In this document: positions 17,393 through 25,299 of the stretch, in pieces | Numbering within the stretch: the first letter of the stretch is position 1 | How the letters are laid out: each line of letters starts with the position of its first letter | Assembly: GCF_029894425.1 (NCBI RefSeq) | Contig: NZ_JARXYJ010000001.1 | Span: 2,108,001-2,172,000, forward strand | From: Streptomyces sp. SAI-127 | Lineage (GTDB): Bacteria > Actinomycetota > Actinomycetes > Streptomycetales > Streptomycetaceae | Length of the DNA stretch: 64,000 nucleotides | Direction of reading: 5' to 3' | Translations under genes and position numbers: made by a program | Notes under the pieces: model-generated | Seen by the model: the letters and a program-made list of their open reading frames with translations, nothing else | What the model was told of the DNA's origin: nothing | Database searches by the model: none

Positions 17393-20300
17393 GTGGAGTG
17401 GGAGATTCGCGTACTCGGGCCGGTTCAACTGCGCGGAGCCGGACACGTCGATGCACTCGGCTCGGCCAAGGAACGCCTGCTCCTCGCAGCCCTCGCATAC
17501 AACGTGGGCCGACCGGTCTCCCTCGACACCCTGGTCCACCGGCTGTGGGACGACGCCCCGCCCGGTCGGCCGGGCGCGAGCCTGCACGCCTACGTCGCCC
17601 GGATCCGTCGCCGCCTGCGCCTCATCGGCGCCGGTGAACGACTCGTCCAACAGGCCCACACCTACACGCTCGAACTCGACGCCGACCGCGTGGACTGCCA
17701 CCGCTTCCAGAGCCTGACCGCCCAGGCCCGCTCGCTGAGCGACGGCGGCAACGACACCGAGGCACTCCGGCTCCTGGCCGAGGCGGAGGAGCTCTGGCGC
17801 GGAGAGCCCCTGGCAGGACTGCCCGGACAGTGGGCGGAGCACATCCGCGGCCTGCTCACGGAGCGACGGCTGCCGACACAGCTGATCCGCACCGCCGCCG
17901 AACTGCGCAACGGTCACTTCGCTGACCTCGTACCCGACCTCACCGCCCTCCTTGCGGAGCGCCCCACCGACGAGCTGGTCGCCGGCCGGCTCATGACCGC
18001 CTCCTACGGCTGCGGGCGCCAGGCGGACGCACTGCGCGTCTACGACTCCGTACGGCGCCGTCTGCGTGAGGACCTCGGCGCGGATCCCGGCGAGGAACTG
18101 GCCCGATTACAGAGGCTCATCCTCGACGGCGCCCCCGTCCAGGCCCTGCTCCCCCGCGCGGAATCCGCGGTGTCCGCCCCGCAGACGCTGCCCGGCCATG
18201 GCGAACTGGTCGGCAGGGAGGAGGAGTTGGCCACCATCCTGCGCAACGCCACCGCGGGCTCGGCGGCGTCGGTCATCGCGCTCCAGAGTGTGTCGGGCAT
18301 GGCCGGGGTGGGCAAGACCTTGATCGCGTTGCATGCCGCCAGGCGCTTGGCGCCGCACTTTCCGGACGGTGCCGTCCATCTCGACCTGGGCACTCACGCC
18401 TTCGAGTCGTCCCCGCTCACTCCTGAGGCCGCGCTCACCGCACTGATCCGCGCCTTCGGGGTCCCCGCGTCCGCTCTCCCCCACGACCGGGAGGGCCTCG
18501 TGGGACTGTGGCGCAGCCTGCTCGCCAACCGCCGCGCCGTCGTCGTCCTCGACGACGTCGCCGGCCCCGAACAGCTCCGCCCCCTCCTGCCGGGTGCCTC
18601 ACGGTCCCTGATCATCGTGACCAGCCGCCGCAGGCTCACGGGCCTGCCCGGCATCCGCTCGATCCAGCTGGACGTGCTTCCGCCGCGGGACGCCATCGCC
18701 CTGTTCCGGACCGTGGCGGGAGAAGAGCGCACCCACCGGCACAACGAGGTGGCGGACATCGTCCGCCTGGCCGGCCATCTGCCCCTGGCCGTGGAGCTCG
18801 CCGCGGGCCGGCTGGCCTCCCGTCCCTCCTGGACGACGGCCCACCTCCTGCGCAGACTCACGCATGGACAGGGCCGGCTGAAGGAAATCCGCGACGGCAC
18901 CCGAGGAGAGATCGGCCGGGCTTTCGACGTCTCGTACCGCACACTCAAGATCGAAGAACAAACAGTTTTCCGATTCCTGGGACTGCGGTTCGGAGCCGAT
19001 ATCGACGTGTACGGCGTGGCGGCCCTGGCCGGTCTTCCGGTGACCGCCGCGGAGGACGCCCTGGAAGGCCTTCTTGACGCGCATCTAATCAGGGAACCCG
19101 CGCCCGAACGTTTCGCCTTGCATGATCTCCTCGGCGAATACGCGCGCGCCCTCACCCTGTCCGAAGATCCGAAACCGGCACGCGACCGGGCGGTCGCCCG
19201 ACTGATCGATTTCTATGTACAGGCATCCGATGCGGCGGACCGGATGATCTACCCACGGCGTCTGCGACTGGACCGTCCCCTCACCTCCTCTCCGTATCAA
19301 CTCCCTTCATGGGAAGATCCCTTGACGGCTCGAAGGTGGCTCGCTGCGGAGTGCTCCGCGCTGCTGGCCGCCGAACGTCACTGCCGTGCGGGCGGGCGCG
19401 CGGAACCGGCCGCACTGCTCGCGAGCGCACTGGCCGCCTTCCTCGACGACGAGGGCCACTCCGCCGACGCCCAGCGCGTCCACGCCGGCGCGGTCGAGTA
19501 CTGGCAGGGCACCGGGGCACGGCACCGAGCCGTCCACGCGTCGATCGACCTTGGCAACAGCCTGTCCCAGGGGGGCCGCTACGAGGAGGCGCACACCGCT
19601 CTGCGCCGGGCGCTCGTTGACGCCCGGGAACTCGGTGCGGCCGAAGCGGAGGCCGAGGCCCTCCACCGGCTCGGCGTACTGCACTGGAATCTCGGTCGGC
19701 TTTCCGAGGCGCTCGAATTCCAGCGGGAGACCCTGCGCAAACGGCTCTTGTCAGGCGATCCGTGGCAGTTGGGCCGCGCACGGAACAACCTCGGAATAAC
19801 CAACTTGTATCTGGGGAATTTCGAGGAGTCCCGACAATATTTCGACACGGCGCTCACCGACTTCCAGAGCGCCGGCGACAGGCGTGAGTACGCGCATGTC
19901 CTCAATAATCTCTCGGACCTTTTTCTCCGCACGGGCGACCCACAGCGTGCACGCCATCTGCTCGAGAACGCCCTTGAAGTGCTCAGGGAAACGGGGGTCC
20001 CCTCGGAGCGGGCCATTACCCAGGTGAATCTGGCAAGCACGATGAAATCACCCGACGACCTGACCCTCATGCTGGACCTCTTCAACGATTCCCTCGCGAC
20101 CTTCCGTAGGTCCGGCGACCGTCGCAACGCCTCGGAGACCCTGCACGCCATGGGCAAGGCCCTGTACACGGCAGGGCACTTCGGGGAGGCGACCACCCGC
20201 CAGCAGCACGCTCTTGACCTTGCCAGAAGCGTGGGTGCCGCCCACGAGGAGGGGCAGGCGCTCCACGCTCTGGGGCTCGCCGAACACCGGCTCGGCCGCC

Positions 20301-20470
20301 ATGCCTCGGCCGTCGCACACCTCACCGAGGCCGTCGAGGTCGCCGACCGCGTGGGGGCGGCACACGAAGCGGCACGAGCGCGGGAAAGCCTGCTCTCGGT
20401 ACAGGCCGCCTATCAGACGGAGGACTCACCGAACAGTCCTTCGCGGGAGAAAGCCTCGCGATTTGCGTGA
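17393..20470 (+). CDS. AfsR-like SARP regulator: winged helix, BTAD, NB-ARC, TPR
   Basis: 1,025 residues from GTG 17393, chosen for GGAGG 5 nt upstream. Residues 1-95 are an OmpR/PhoB-type DNA-binding domain (IRVLGPVQLRG, then ASLHAYVARIRRRL); 95-245 a bacterial transcriptional activation domain ending LREDLGADPGEEL; about 300-560 an NB-ARC ATPase (Walker A GMAGVGKT, Walker B VVVLDD, FALHDLLGEYA); about 690-1010 TPR repeats. Such large SARPs activate secondary-metabolism or developmental genes, with the STAND-TPR part acting as a ligand-controlled switch. It is followed after 83 bp by a 43-codon exported-peptide gene, the position of afsS behind afsR or of phr genes behind TPR receptors. Confidence 0.9.
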   Translation: MEWEIRVLGPVQLRGAGHVDALGSAKERLLLAALAYNVGRPVSLDTLVHRLWDDAPPGRPGASLHAYVARIRRRLRLIGAGERLVQQAHTYTLELDADRVDCHRFQSLTAQARSLSDGGNDTEALRLLAEAEELWRGEPLAGLPGQWAEHIRGLLTERRLPTQLIRTAAELRNGHFADLVPDLTALLAERPTDELVAGRLMTASYGCGRQADALRVYDSVRRRLREDLGADPGEELARLQRLILDGAPVQALLPRAESAVSAPQTLPGHGELVGREEELATILRNATAGSAASVIALQSVSGMAGVGKTLIALHAARRLAPHFPDGAVHLDLGTHAFESSPLTPEAALTALIRAFGVPASALPHDREGLVGLWRSLLANRRAVVVLDDVAGPEQLRPLLPGASRSLIIVTSRRRLTGLPGIRSIQLDVLPPRDAIALFRTVAGEERTHRHNEVADIVRLAGHLPLAVELAAGRLASRPSWTTAHLLRRLTHGQGRLKEIRDGTRGEIGRAFDVSYRTLKIEEQTVFRFLGLRFGADIDVYGVAALAGLPVTAAEDALEGLLDAHLIREPAPERFALHDLLGEYARALTLSEDPKPARDRAVARLIDFYVQASDAADRMIYPRRLRLDRPLTSSPYQLPSWEDPLTARRWLAAECSALLAAERHCRAGGRAEPAALLASALAAFLDDEGHSADAQRVHAGAVEYWQGTGARHRAVHASIDLGNSLSQGGRYEEAHTALRRALVDARELGAAEAEAEALHRLGVLHWNLGRLSEALEFQRETLRKRLLSGDPWQLGRARNNLGITNLYLGNFEESRQYFDTALTDFQSAGDRREYAHVLNNLSDLFLRTGDPQRARHLLENALEVLRETGVPSERAITQVNLASTMKSPDDLTLMLDLFNDSLATFRRSGDRRNASETLHAMGKALYTAGHFGEATTRQQHALDLARSVGAAHEEGQALHALGLAEHRLGRHASAVAHLTEAVEVADRVGAAHEAARARESLLSVQAAYQTEDSPNSPSREKASRFA

Positions 20471-20553
20471 TCGACTGCGAAGGATGTATTCACGTTCCTG
20501 CAAGGCAGGCAGAACAGCCTGCCTACTGACCAGTAATTGGAGCAGGAAGAAGA

Positions 20554-20685
20554 ATGCCCCAAAGCAAGACCATGAAGTTCGCCCTCCGTGGCGCGGCCGC
20601 AGCCCTCATTGCCTTCTCCGCCTTCGCGCTCGTCACGAATATCTGCATCCCTTCGAGCGCAACTGCCGCGACCTCTCGCGCCTGA
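20554..20685 (+). CDS. 43-residue secreted peptide precursor
   Basis: ATG 20554 with GGAG/GGAAGAAG just upstream. The peptide has Lys/Arg near the N-terminus (MPQSKTMKFALRG), a hydrophobic core AAAALIAFSAFALV and a signal-peptidase-type site SATA before the end ATSRA. Almost nothing remains after cleavage, so the product is either a signal-peptide-like molecule or a very short exported peptide. It lies directly behind the SARP-STAND-TPR gene on the same strand. The layout recalls Phr-type pheromone precursors, which are 40-odd residues with a C-terminal pentapeptide, and, less closely, AfsS. Coding status is inferred from start, ribosome site and composition only. Confidence 0.55.
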   Translation: MPQSKTMKFALRGAAAALIAFSAFALVTNICIPSSATAATSRA

Positions 20686-20767
20686 GCAAGTTTGGGTGCG
20701 GCGACGAAAGCGCTTTCTGTCGCCGCACCATCCCCTGCTCCACCTTTCCAGGACAAGGAGTGCGCCC

Positions 20768-21184
20768 ATGGATCCCGTATCGGTGGCCCTGCTCGCAGCG
20801 TGGGCCGGAGGACTCGGCGGAGAGGCCGGGCGACAGGCATGGGACGGTCTGGTCACGCTGGTGCGGCGCCCGTTCCGTCACGGCGGAACGGAGTCGGACG
20901 CCGAAGAGGCGCCCTCGGTGAGTTCGGGCGAGTCCGAACTGGTCGCCCTCGCGCGGACACCGGAGGACGGCGCACGAGCGCATGCGCTGAGTACCGCGCT
21001 GGCCGTCAGGGCGGCACTGGACGCCGACTTCCGCCGCGGCCTGGAGGACTGGTGGGAGCAGGCCCGGCGAACGGCCGACACGGGCGTGAGCAACCACATC
21101 AGCGGCGGGACGTTCCACGCGCCCGTCATTCAGGCGCGCGACATCTCCGGCGGCTCGTTCCAGGGCTCGCCGCCCGCGCCGTAG
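20768..21184 (+). CDS. 138-residue protein with helical N-domain and C-terminal VIQARDI motif
   Basis: ATG 20768 with AAGGAG 7 nt upstream. Residues 1-40 are amphipathic/hydrophobic helix (MDPVSVALLAAWAGGLGG), residues 60-105 helical, and residues 108-132 form a Gly-rich tail with core PVIQARDISGG. The same core (VVQARDITGG) sits between the effector-associated domain and the NB-ARC domain of the STAND protein at 14727. A helical domain plus a short C-terminal motif shared with an NLR is the layout of amyloid-signalling effectors (fungal HET-S/HELLP-like, bacterial Bell-type proteins). No assigned function; effector role is inference. Confidence 0.75.
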   Translation: MDPVSVALLAAWAGGLGGEAGRQAWDGLVTLVRRPFRHGGTESDAEEAPSVSSGESELVALARTPEDGARAHALSTALAVRAALDADFRRGLEDWWEQARRTADTGVSNHISGGTFHAPVIQARDISGGSFQGSPPAP

Positions 21185-21197
21185 CCGGGCAACGCGA

Positions 21198-21222
21198 AAG
21201 ACCCCACATCACGTGGGGTCTT
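21198..21222. terminator. Bidirectional hairpin terminator
   Basis: Perfect 10-bp stem AAGACCCCAC / GTGGGGTCTT with 5-nt loop; serves the 138-residue gene on the plus strand and tRNA-Leu on the minus strand. Confidence 0.85.
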
Positions 21223-21225
21223 CAC

Positions 21226-21313
21226 TGGTGTCCGAGGGGGGACTTGAACCCCCACGCCCGATAAAGGGCACTAGCACCTCAAGCTAGCGCGTCTGCCATT
21301 CCGCCACCCGGAC
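21226..21313 (-). tRNA. tRNA-Leu, anticodon GAG
   Basis: Class II tRNA with 7-bp acceptor stem (GTCCGGG / CTCGGAC with one G-T), anticodon stem CTAGC/GCTAG around loop TTGAGGT giving anticodon GAG, a variable arm (GTGCCCTTTATCGGGCG), T arm GGGGGTTCAAGTCCCCC and an encoded CCA. Reads CUC codons. The transcript ends in the hairpin just downstream. The oxalate island starts on the other side of this tRNA gene, but no attachment-site repeat is seen. Confidence 0.95.
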
Positions 21314-21445
21314 CAGGTGTCTGCCGCCTTGACGGAGGTGTTCCGCGCGGCGACATGGACAACAATACCAAGCTTTCGGAGTGCCCTTCACCTGCATATC
21401 CGCCCTCCTGGCGAACCTCCGGGAGCTTCGCCCGGGTCCGTGACG

Positions 21446-21464
21446 ACAGTATTCTGTATACTGT
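21446..21464. promoter_or_regulatory. GntR-type palindromic operator over the PAS-gene promoter
   Basis: ACAGTAT-TCTGT-ATACTGT, perfect 7+5+7 inverted repeat overlapping a TATACT -10 box (21457-21462). It shares ACAGTATTCTGTAT with the operators at 33293 and 35080. Confidence 0.65.
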
Positions 21465-21496
21465 TGGCCACCAAATGGCCCCTGCTCGGAGGCGAC

Positions 21497-21925
21497 ATGG
21501 CAGATCTGGATTCCGCGGTGGTGCTCGGCATGGCAGACCAGGCACCCGACGGCATAGTGATCATCGACAGCGAAGGGCTGATCCGCTACTGGAACCGGGG
21601 CGCGGAGCGCATCTTCGGATTTCCGGCGGCCGACGTGGCCGGTCGGAGCCTGGACGTCATCATTCCCGAGAGGCACCGCAAGCGGCACCAGGACGGGTTC
21701 GAGGCGGCCATCGCGCGGGGGTACAGCAAGTACGGGGACGCGGATCTGCTGAACGTCCCCGCGCTGGCCGCGGACGGTCGCAAGCTGTCCATCGAGTTCA
21801 GCGTGGTGCTGCTGCCGGGCCCCGACGGCAGCACCTACTGCGGCGCGGTCATCCGGGACGTCACCGCGCGACGCGAGCGCGAGCGGGAGCTGATGCGGCG
21901 CCGGGCCGAGACGACGACGGTCTGA
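21497..21925 (+). CDS. Single PAS-domain protein
   Basis: 142 residues from ATG 21497, GGAGG 4 nt upstream. Nearly the whole protein is one PAS fold: ADQAPDGIVIIDSEGLIRYWN, GAERIFGFPAADVAGRSL and the terminal IRDVTARRERERE. There is no kinase, cyclase or DNA-binding domain, so it is a stand-alone sensor or an adaptor for another protein. The ligand is unknown. Its promoter carries the same type of palindrome as the oxalate genes, suggesting it belongs to that regulon. Convergent with frc, separated by a strong hairpin. Confidence 0.85.
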   Translation: MADLDSAVVLGMADQAPDGIVIIDSEGLIRYWNRGAERIFGFPAADVAGRSLDVIIPERHRKRHQDGFEAAIARGYSKYGDADLLNVPALAADGRKLSIEFSVVLLPGPDGSTYCGAVIRDVTARRERERELMRRRAETTTV

Positions 21926-21939
21926 GCCCCGCCGGACAG

Positions 21940-21981
21940 CGTGGAAGCGGCCGTGACCTTCGGGTCACGGCCGCTTCCACG
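21940..21981. terminator. Bidirectional hairpin terminator
   Basis: Perfect 19-bp stem (CGTGGAAGCGGCCGTGACC with its complement) closed by a TTCG tetraloop, between the convergent PAS and frc genes. Confidence 0.9.
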
Positions 21982-21992
21982 TCGGCGCTGCG

Positions 21993-23249
21993 TCAGACGA
22001 TGACCCCGCTCTCCTTCAGGCGGCCGATGGTCTCCTCGTCGTAGCCCAGCTCCACCAGGACCTCGGAGCTGTGCTCGCCCAGCAGCGGGGCGCCGACGAC
22101 CTCCGGCTTGAAGGAGGAGAACTTCACCGGGCTGCCGACGGTCAGATAGGTGCCGCGGCCCTTCTGCTCGACCTCGACGACCGTGCCGCTGTTGCGCAGG
22201 TCCTCGTCGTAGGCGATCTCCTTCATGCTCATCACCGGGGCGCAGGGCACCTCCCACTCCCGCAGGATGTCCACCGCCTCGTACTTGGTCTTGTCCGCGA
22301 GCCACTTCTCGATCTCCTCGAAGATCTCGAAGATGTGCGACTGGCGGGCCCGCGCGGTGGCGTACTCCGGGTCCTCGGCCCACTCGGGGTGGCCGATCAC
22401 CTCGGCGGTGCGCTTCCAGTTCTGCTCCTGGACCGTGAAGTAGATGTACGCGTTCGGGTCGGTCTCCCAGCCCTTGCACTTGAGGACCCAGCCGGGCTGG
22501 CCGCCGCCGCCCGCGTTGCCGCCGCGCGGCACCACGTCGGTGAACTCGCCGTTCGGGTACTGCGGGTACTCCTCCAGGTAGCCGACCCGCTCCAGGCGCT
22601 GCTGGTCGCGCAGCTTGACGCGGCAGAGGTTGAGCACGGCGTCCTGCATGGAGACGGAGACCTTCTGGCCGCGGCCGGTCCTGCCGCGGTCGATGATCGC
22701 GGTGAGGATGCCGATCGCCAGGTGCATACCGGTGTTGGTGTCGCCGATGGCGGCGCCGGAGATGGTGGGAGGGCCGTCCCAGAAGCCGGTGGTGGAGGCG
22801 GCACCGCCCGCGCACTGGGCGACGTTCTCGTAGACCTTGAGGTCGTTCCACGACGACTGGTCGTTGAAGCCCTTCACCGAGCCGAAGATCAGGCGCGGGT
22901 TGAGCTCCTGGATGCGCTCCCAGGTGAAGCCCATGCGGTCCAGGGCGCCCGGGGCGAAGTTCTCCACCAGGACGTCGGCGTCCGCGATGAGCTTCTCCAG
23001 GACCTCCTTGCCCTCGGCGGTCTTGGTGTTGATCGCGAGGGAGCGCTTGTTGCTGTTGAGCATCGTGAAGTAGAGCGCGTCCAGGTCCTCGATGTCCCTG
23101 AGCTGACGGCGCGTCACGTCACCGCCGTTGGGACGCTCCACCTTCAGGACGTCGGCGCCGAACCAGGCGAGCATCTGCGTGCAGGCGGGACCGGCCTGGA
23201 CCCCGGTGAAGTCGATCACCTTGATTCCGGCGAGCGGCTTTTCACTCAT
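21993..23249 (-). CDS. frc: Formyl-CoA:oxalate CoA-transferase
   Basis: 418-residue class III CoA-transferase. Moves CoA from formyl-CoA to oxalate, giving oxalyl-CoA and formate, in the cytoplasm. The catalytic Asp (Asp169 in Oxalobacter Frc) is Asp170 in [11 protein letters not shown], and the glycine loop is GGGGQPG at 247-253, as in true Frc proteins. It follows oxc by 47 bp, so the two form an oxc-frc operon transcribed from the divergent region at 25.1 kb. The two other family members in the window (36451 and 41659) are more distant from it and lack one Gly of the loop (SGGGQPG), so this is the canonical Frc. Confidence 0.95.
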   Translation of the reverse strand: MSEKPLAGIKVIDFTGVQAGPACTQMLAWFGADVLKVERPNGGDVTRRQLRDIEDLDALYFTMLNSNKRSLAINTKTAEGKEVLEKLIADADVLVENFAPGALDRMGFTWERIQELNPRLIFGSVKGFNDQSSWNDLKVYENVAQCAGGAASTTGFWDGPPTISGAAIGDTNTGMHLAIGILTAIIDRGRTGRGQKVSVSMQDAVLNLCRVKLRDQQRLERVGYLEEYPQYPNGEFTDVVPRGGNAGGGGQPGWVLKCKGWETDPNAYIYFTVQEQNWKRTAEVIGHPEWAEDPEYATARARQSHIFEIFEEIEKWLADKTKYEAVDILREWEVPCAPVMSMKEIAYDEDLRNSGTVVEVEQKGRGTYLTVGSPVKFSSFKPEVVGAPLLGEHSSEVLVELGYDEETIGRLKESGVIV

Positions 23250-23296
23250 GTGTGCTTCCTTTTCGTGAAGTTGCGCGGTCTACGAGGTCTAGGCGG

Positions 23297-25045
23297 TCAC
23301 TTCTTCGCCGGCGTGATGTTGCCGACGGTGATGCCCTTGGGGTTGAGGTGCGAGATGTGGCCGCTCTCGGTGCCGGCCGAGGGGTCGATCACGCAGTCGA
23401 TGAGCGCCGGGCCGCCGGAGGCGAGGGCCTCGGTGAGGGCGGCGGTGACCTCGGCGGGGGTGGTGGCCCGGTAGCCCTTGCCGCCGAACGCCTCGATGAG
23501 AAGGTCGTGGCGGGCCGCCGACATGAGGGTCGTGGGCGAGGGCGCGTCGTCGTACGGGTTGGTGTCGTCGCCGCGGTAGACACCGCCGTTGTTCATGATC
23601 ACGGTGACGACGGGCAGCTTGTAGCGGCAGATCGTCTCGATCTCGATGCCGCTGAACCCGAAGGCGCTGTCACCCTCGATGGCCACGACCGGGGCGCCGC
23701 TCTCGACGGCGGCGGCGATCGCGTAGCCCATGCCGATGCCCATGACGCCCCAGGTGCCGCTGTCGAGGCGGTGGCGCGGCACGTGCATGTCGATGACGTT
23801 GCGCGCGATGTCCAGGGCGTTGGCGCCCTCGTTGACGATGTACGTCTCCGGGTGCGCGTGCACGACGTCGCGTACGGCCTTCAGGGCGCCCATGAACTGC
23901 ATCGGGTGCGGGTCGGCCTCCAGGCGCTTGGCCATCTTGGCCACGTTCTGCGCCGAACGCGCCCCGAGCTCCTCGCGCCAGGCCGAAGGGGCCGTGATCT
24001 GGCCGGGCTTGGTACGTTCGGCGAGCGCGTCGAGCACCGACTCGATGTCACCGACGAGCGGCGCGGAGATGGGCTGGTTGCTGTCCATCTCCTTGGGGTC
24101 GATGTCGATCTGGACGAACTTGGCGTCGGGGTTCCATCCCGCCTGGCCATGGCCAAGCAGCCAGTTGAGGCGGGCGCCGATCAGCATCACGACGTCGGCC
24201 TTCTTCAGCGCCAGGGAACGGGCGGTGGCCGCCGACTGGGGGTGATCGTCCGGCAGCAGCCCCTTCGCCATCGACATCGGTACGTACGGAATGCCGGTCG
24301 ACTCGATGAACTGCCGCACCTTCGCGTCGGCTTGGGCGTACGCGGCCCCCTTGCCCAGCACCACCAGCGGGCGCTCCGCGGAGGCGAGGAGCTCGATCGC
24401 CCGGTCCACGGCCTCCGGCGCGGGCAGTTGGCGCGGCGCGGGGTCGACGAGACGGCTAAGCGTCCTGTCTCCCTCCGCTTTGGGCATGATGGCGCCGAGC
24501 ACCGCGGCGGGGATGTCGAGATAGACACCGCCGGGGCGCCCGGAGATCGCGGTGCGCAGGGCGCGGGCGATGCCGCGGCCGATGTCCTCCACCCGGCTGA
24601 CCCGGTAGGCGGCCTTCACGAAGGGCTGCGCGGCGGCGAGTTGGTCCATCTCCTCGTAGTCGCCCTGTTTGAGGTCGACGAGGTGGCGCTCGCTGGAACC
24701 GGAGATCTGGACCATCGGGAAGCAGTTGGTGGTCGCGTTCGCCAGGGCGACCAGGCCGTTGAGGAAGCCCGGGGCCGAGACCGTGAGGGCGACGCCGGGT
24801 TTCTTGTTGAGGTAGCCGGCGATGGCGGCCGCGTGTCCGGCGTTGCTCTCGTGGCGGAAGCCGATGTAGCGGATGCCCTGCGCCTGGGCGAGACGGGCCA
24901 GGTCGGTGATCGGGATGCCGACCACCCCGTAGATGGTGTCTACGTCGTTCATCCTGAGCGCGTCGACGACCAGGTGGTACCCGTCGGTGAGCTCGGTCGG
25001 AACGTCGGCTGCTGCCGCGGTCTCCAGTGTCGAGGGGGCGGTCAT
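23297..25045 (-). CDS. oxc: Oxalyl-CoA decarboxylase
   Basis: 582-residue thiamine-diphosphate enzyme that converts oxalyl-CoA into formyl-CoA and CO2. The ThDP-activating Glu is Glu66 in FRHESNAGHAAAIAG; the C-terminal ThDP/Mg motif is GDSAFGF...IMNN with typical spacing. Start ATG 25043-25045 has GGAGGA about 9 nt upstream; longer frames run into the regulatory region. First gene of the oxc-frc operon. Upstream lie two 17-bp GATA-N9-TATC palindromes fitting a LysR regulator. Length is normal for the family. Confidence 0.95.
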   Translation of the reverse strand: MTAPSTLETAAAADVPTELTDGYHLVVDALRMNDVDTIYGVVGIPITDLARLAQAQGIRYIGFRHESNAGHAAAIAGYLNKKPGVALTVSAPGFLNGLVALANATTNCFPMVQISGSSERHLVDLKQGDYEEMDQLAAAQPFVKAAYRVSRVEDIGRGIARALRTAISGRPGGVYLDIPAAVLGAIMPKAEGDRTLSRLVDPAPRQLPAPEAVDRAIELLASAERPLVVLGKGAAYAQADAKVRQFIESTGIPYVPMSMAKGLLPDDHPQSAATARSLALKKADVVMLIGARLNWLLGHGQAGWNPDAKFVQIDIDPKEMDSNQPISAPLVGDIESVLDALAERTKPGQITAPSAWREELGARSAQNVAKMAKRLEADPHPMQFMGALKAVRDVVHAHPETYIVNEGANALDIARNVIDMHVPRHRLDSGTWGVMGIGMGYAIAAAVESGAPVVAIEGDSAFGFSGIEIETICRYKLPVVTVIMNNGGVYRGDDTNPYDDAPSPTTLMSAARHDLLIEAFGGKGYRATTPAEVTAALTEALASGGPALIDCVIDPSAGTESGHISHLNPKGITVGNITPAKK

Positions 25046-25136
25046 GGTCCGAGGTCCTCCTTGGGCAGGTCCTGCCGGAGCGGCTACTTCTCTCACCATC
25101 CGCAGCGCGCTCGTCCGCGTCCAAGACCCATCGGCG

Positions 25137-25170
25137 ACCAGCCGATAAACGGCGTTTATCGAGGGCTGGT
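25137..25170. promoter_or_regulatory. Nested palindrome, probable LysR operator of oxc and the ligase gene
   Basis: Core GATAAACG-G-CGTTTATC (25144-25160) is a perfect 8+1+8 inverted repeat with the LysR-type T-N11-A spacing; outer arms ACCAGCC (25137-25143) and GGCTGGT (25164-25170) are also complementary. It lies 92 bp before the oxc start. Confidence 0.7.
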
Positions 25171-25191
25171 CACAGGCCCGGAAACTCCCTT

Positions 25192-25208
25192 GATAGACAG
25201 CTGCTATC
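25192..25208. promoter_or_regulatory. Second GATA-N9-TATC palindrome in the divergent region
   Basis: GATAG-ACAGCTG-CTATC, again 17 bp with T-N11-A, starting 48 bp after the first site. Paired sites of this kind are usual for LysR regulators. Confidence 0.6.
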
Positions 25209-25299
25209 GGCCGTTCGCCAGCGGGTATTGGACGCGCACCGGGTGCCACCGCACGCTCGCAATGGATGTGTCGTCGGACCTGTGCGAGGGGGTGGGGTC

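Noticed and set aside
21226..21497. tRNA-Leu as integration site of the oxalate island
   Set aside because: No second copy of the tRNA 3' end and no integrase gene found within the window.
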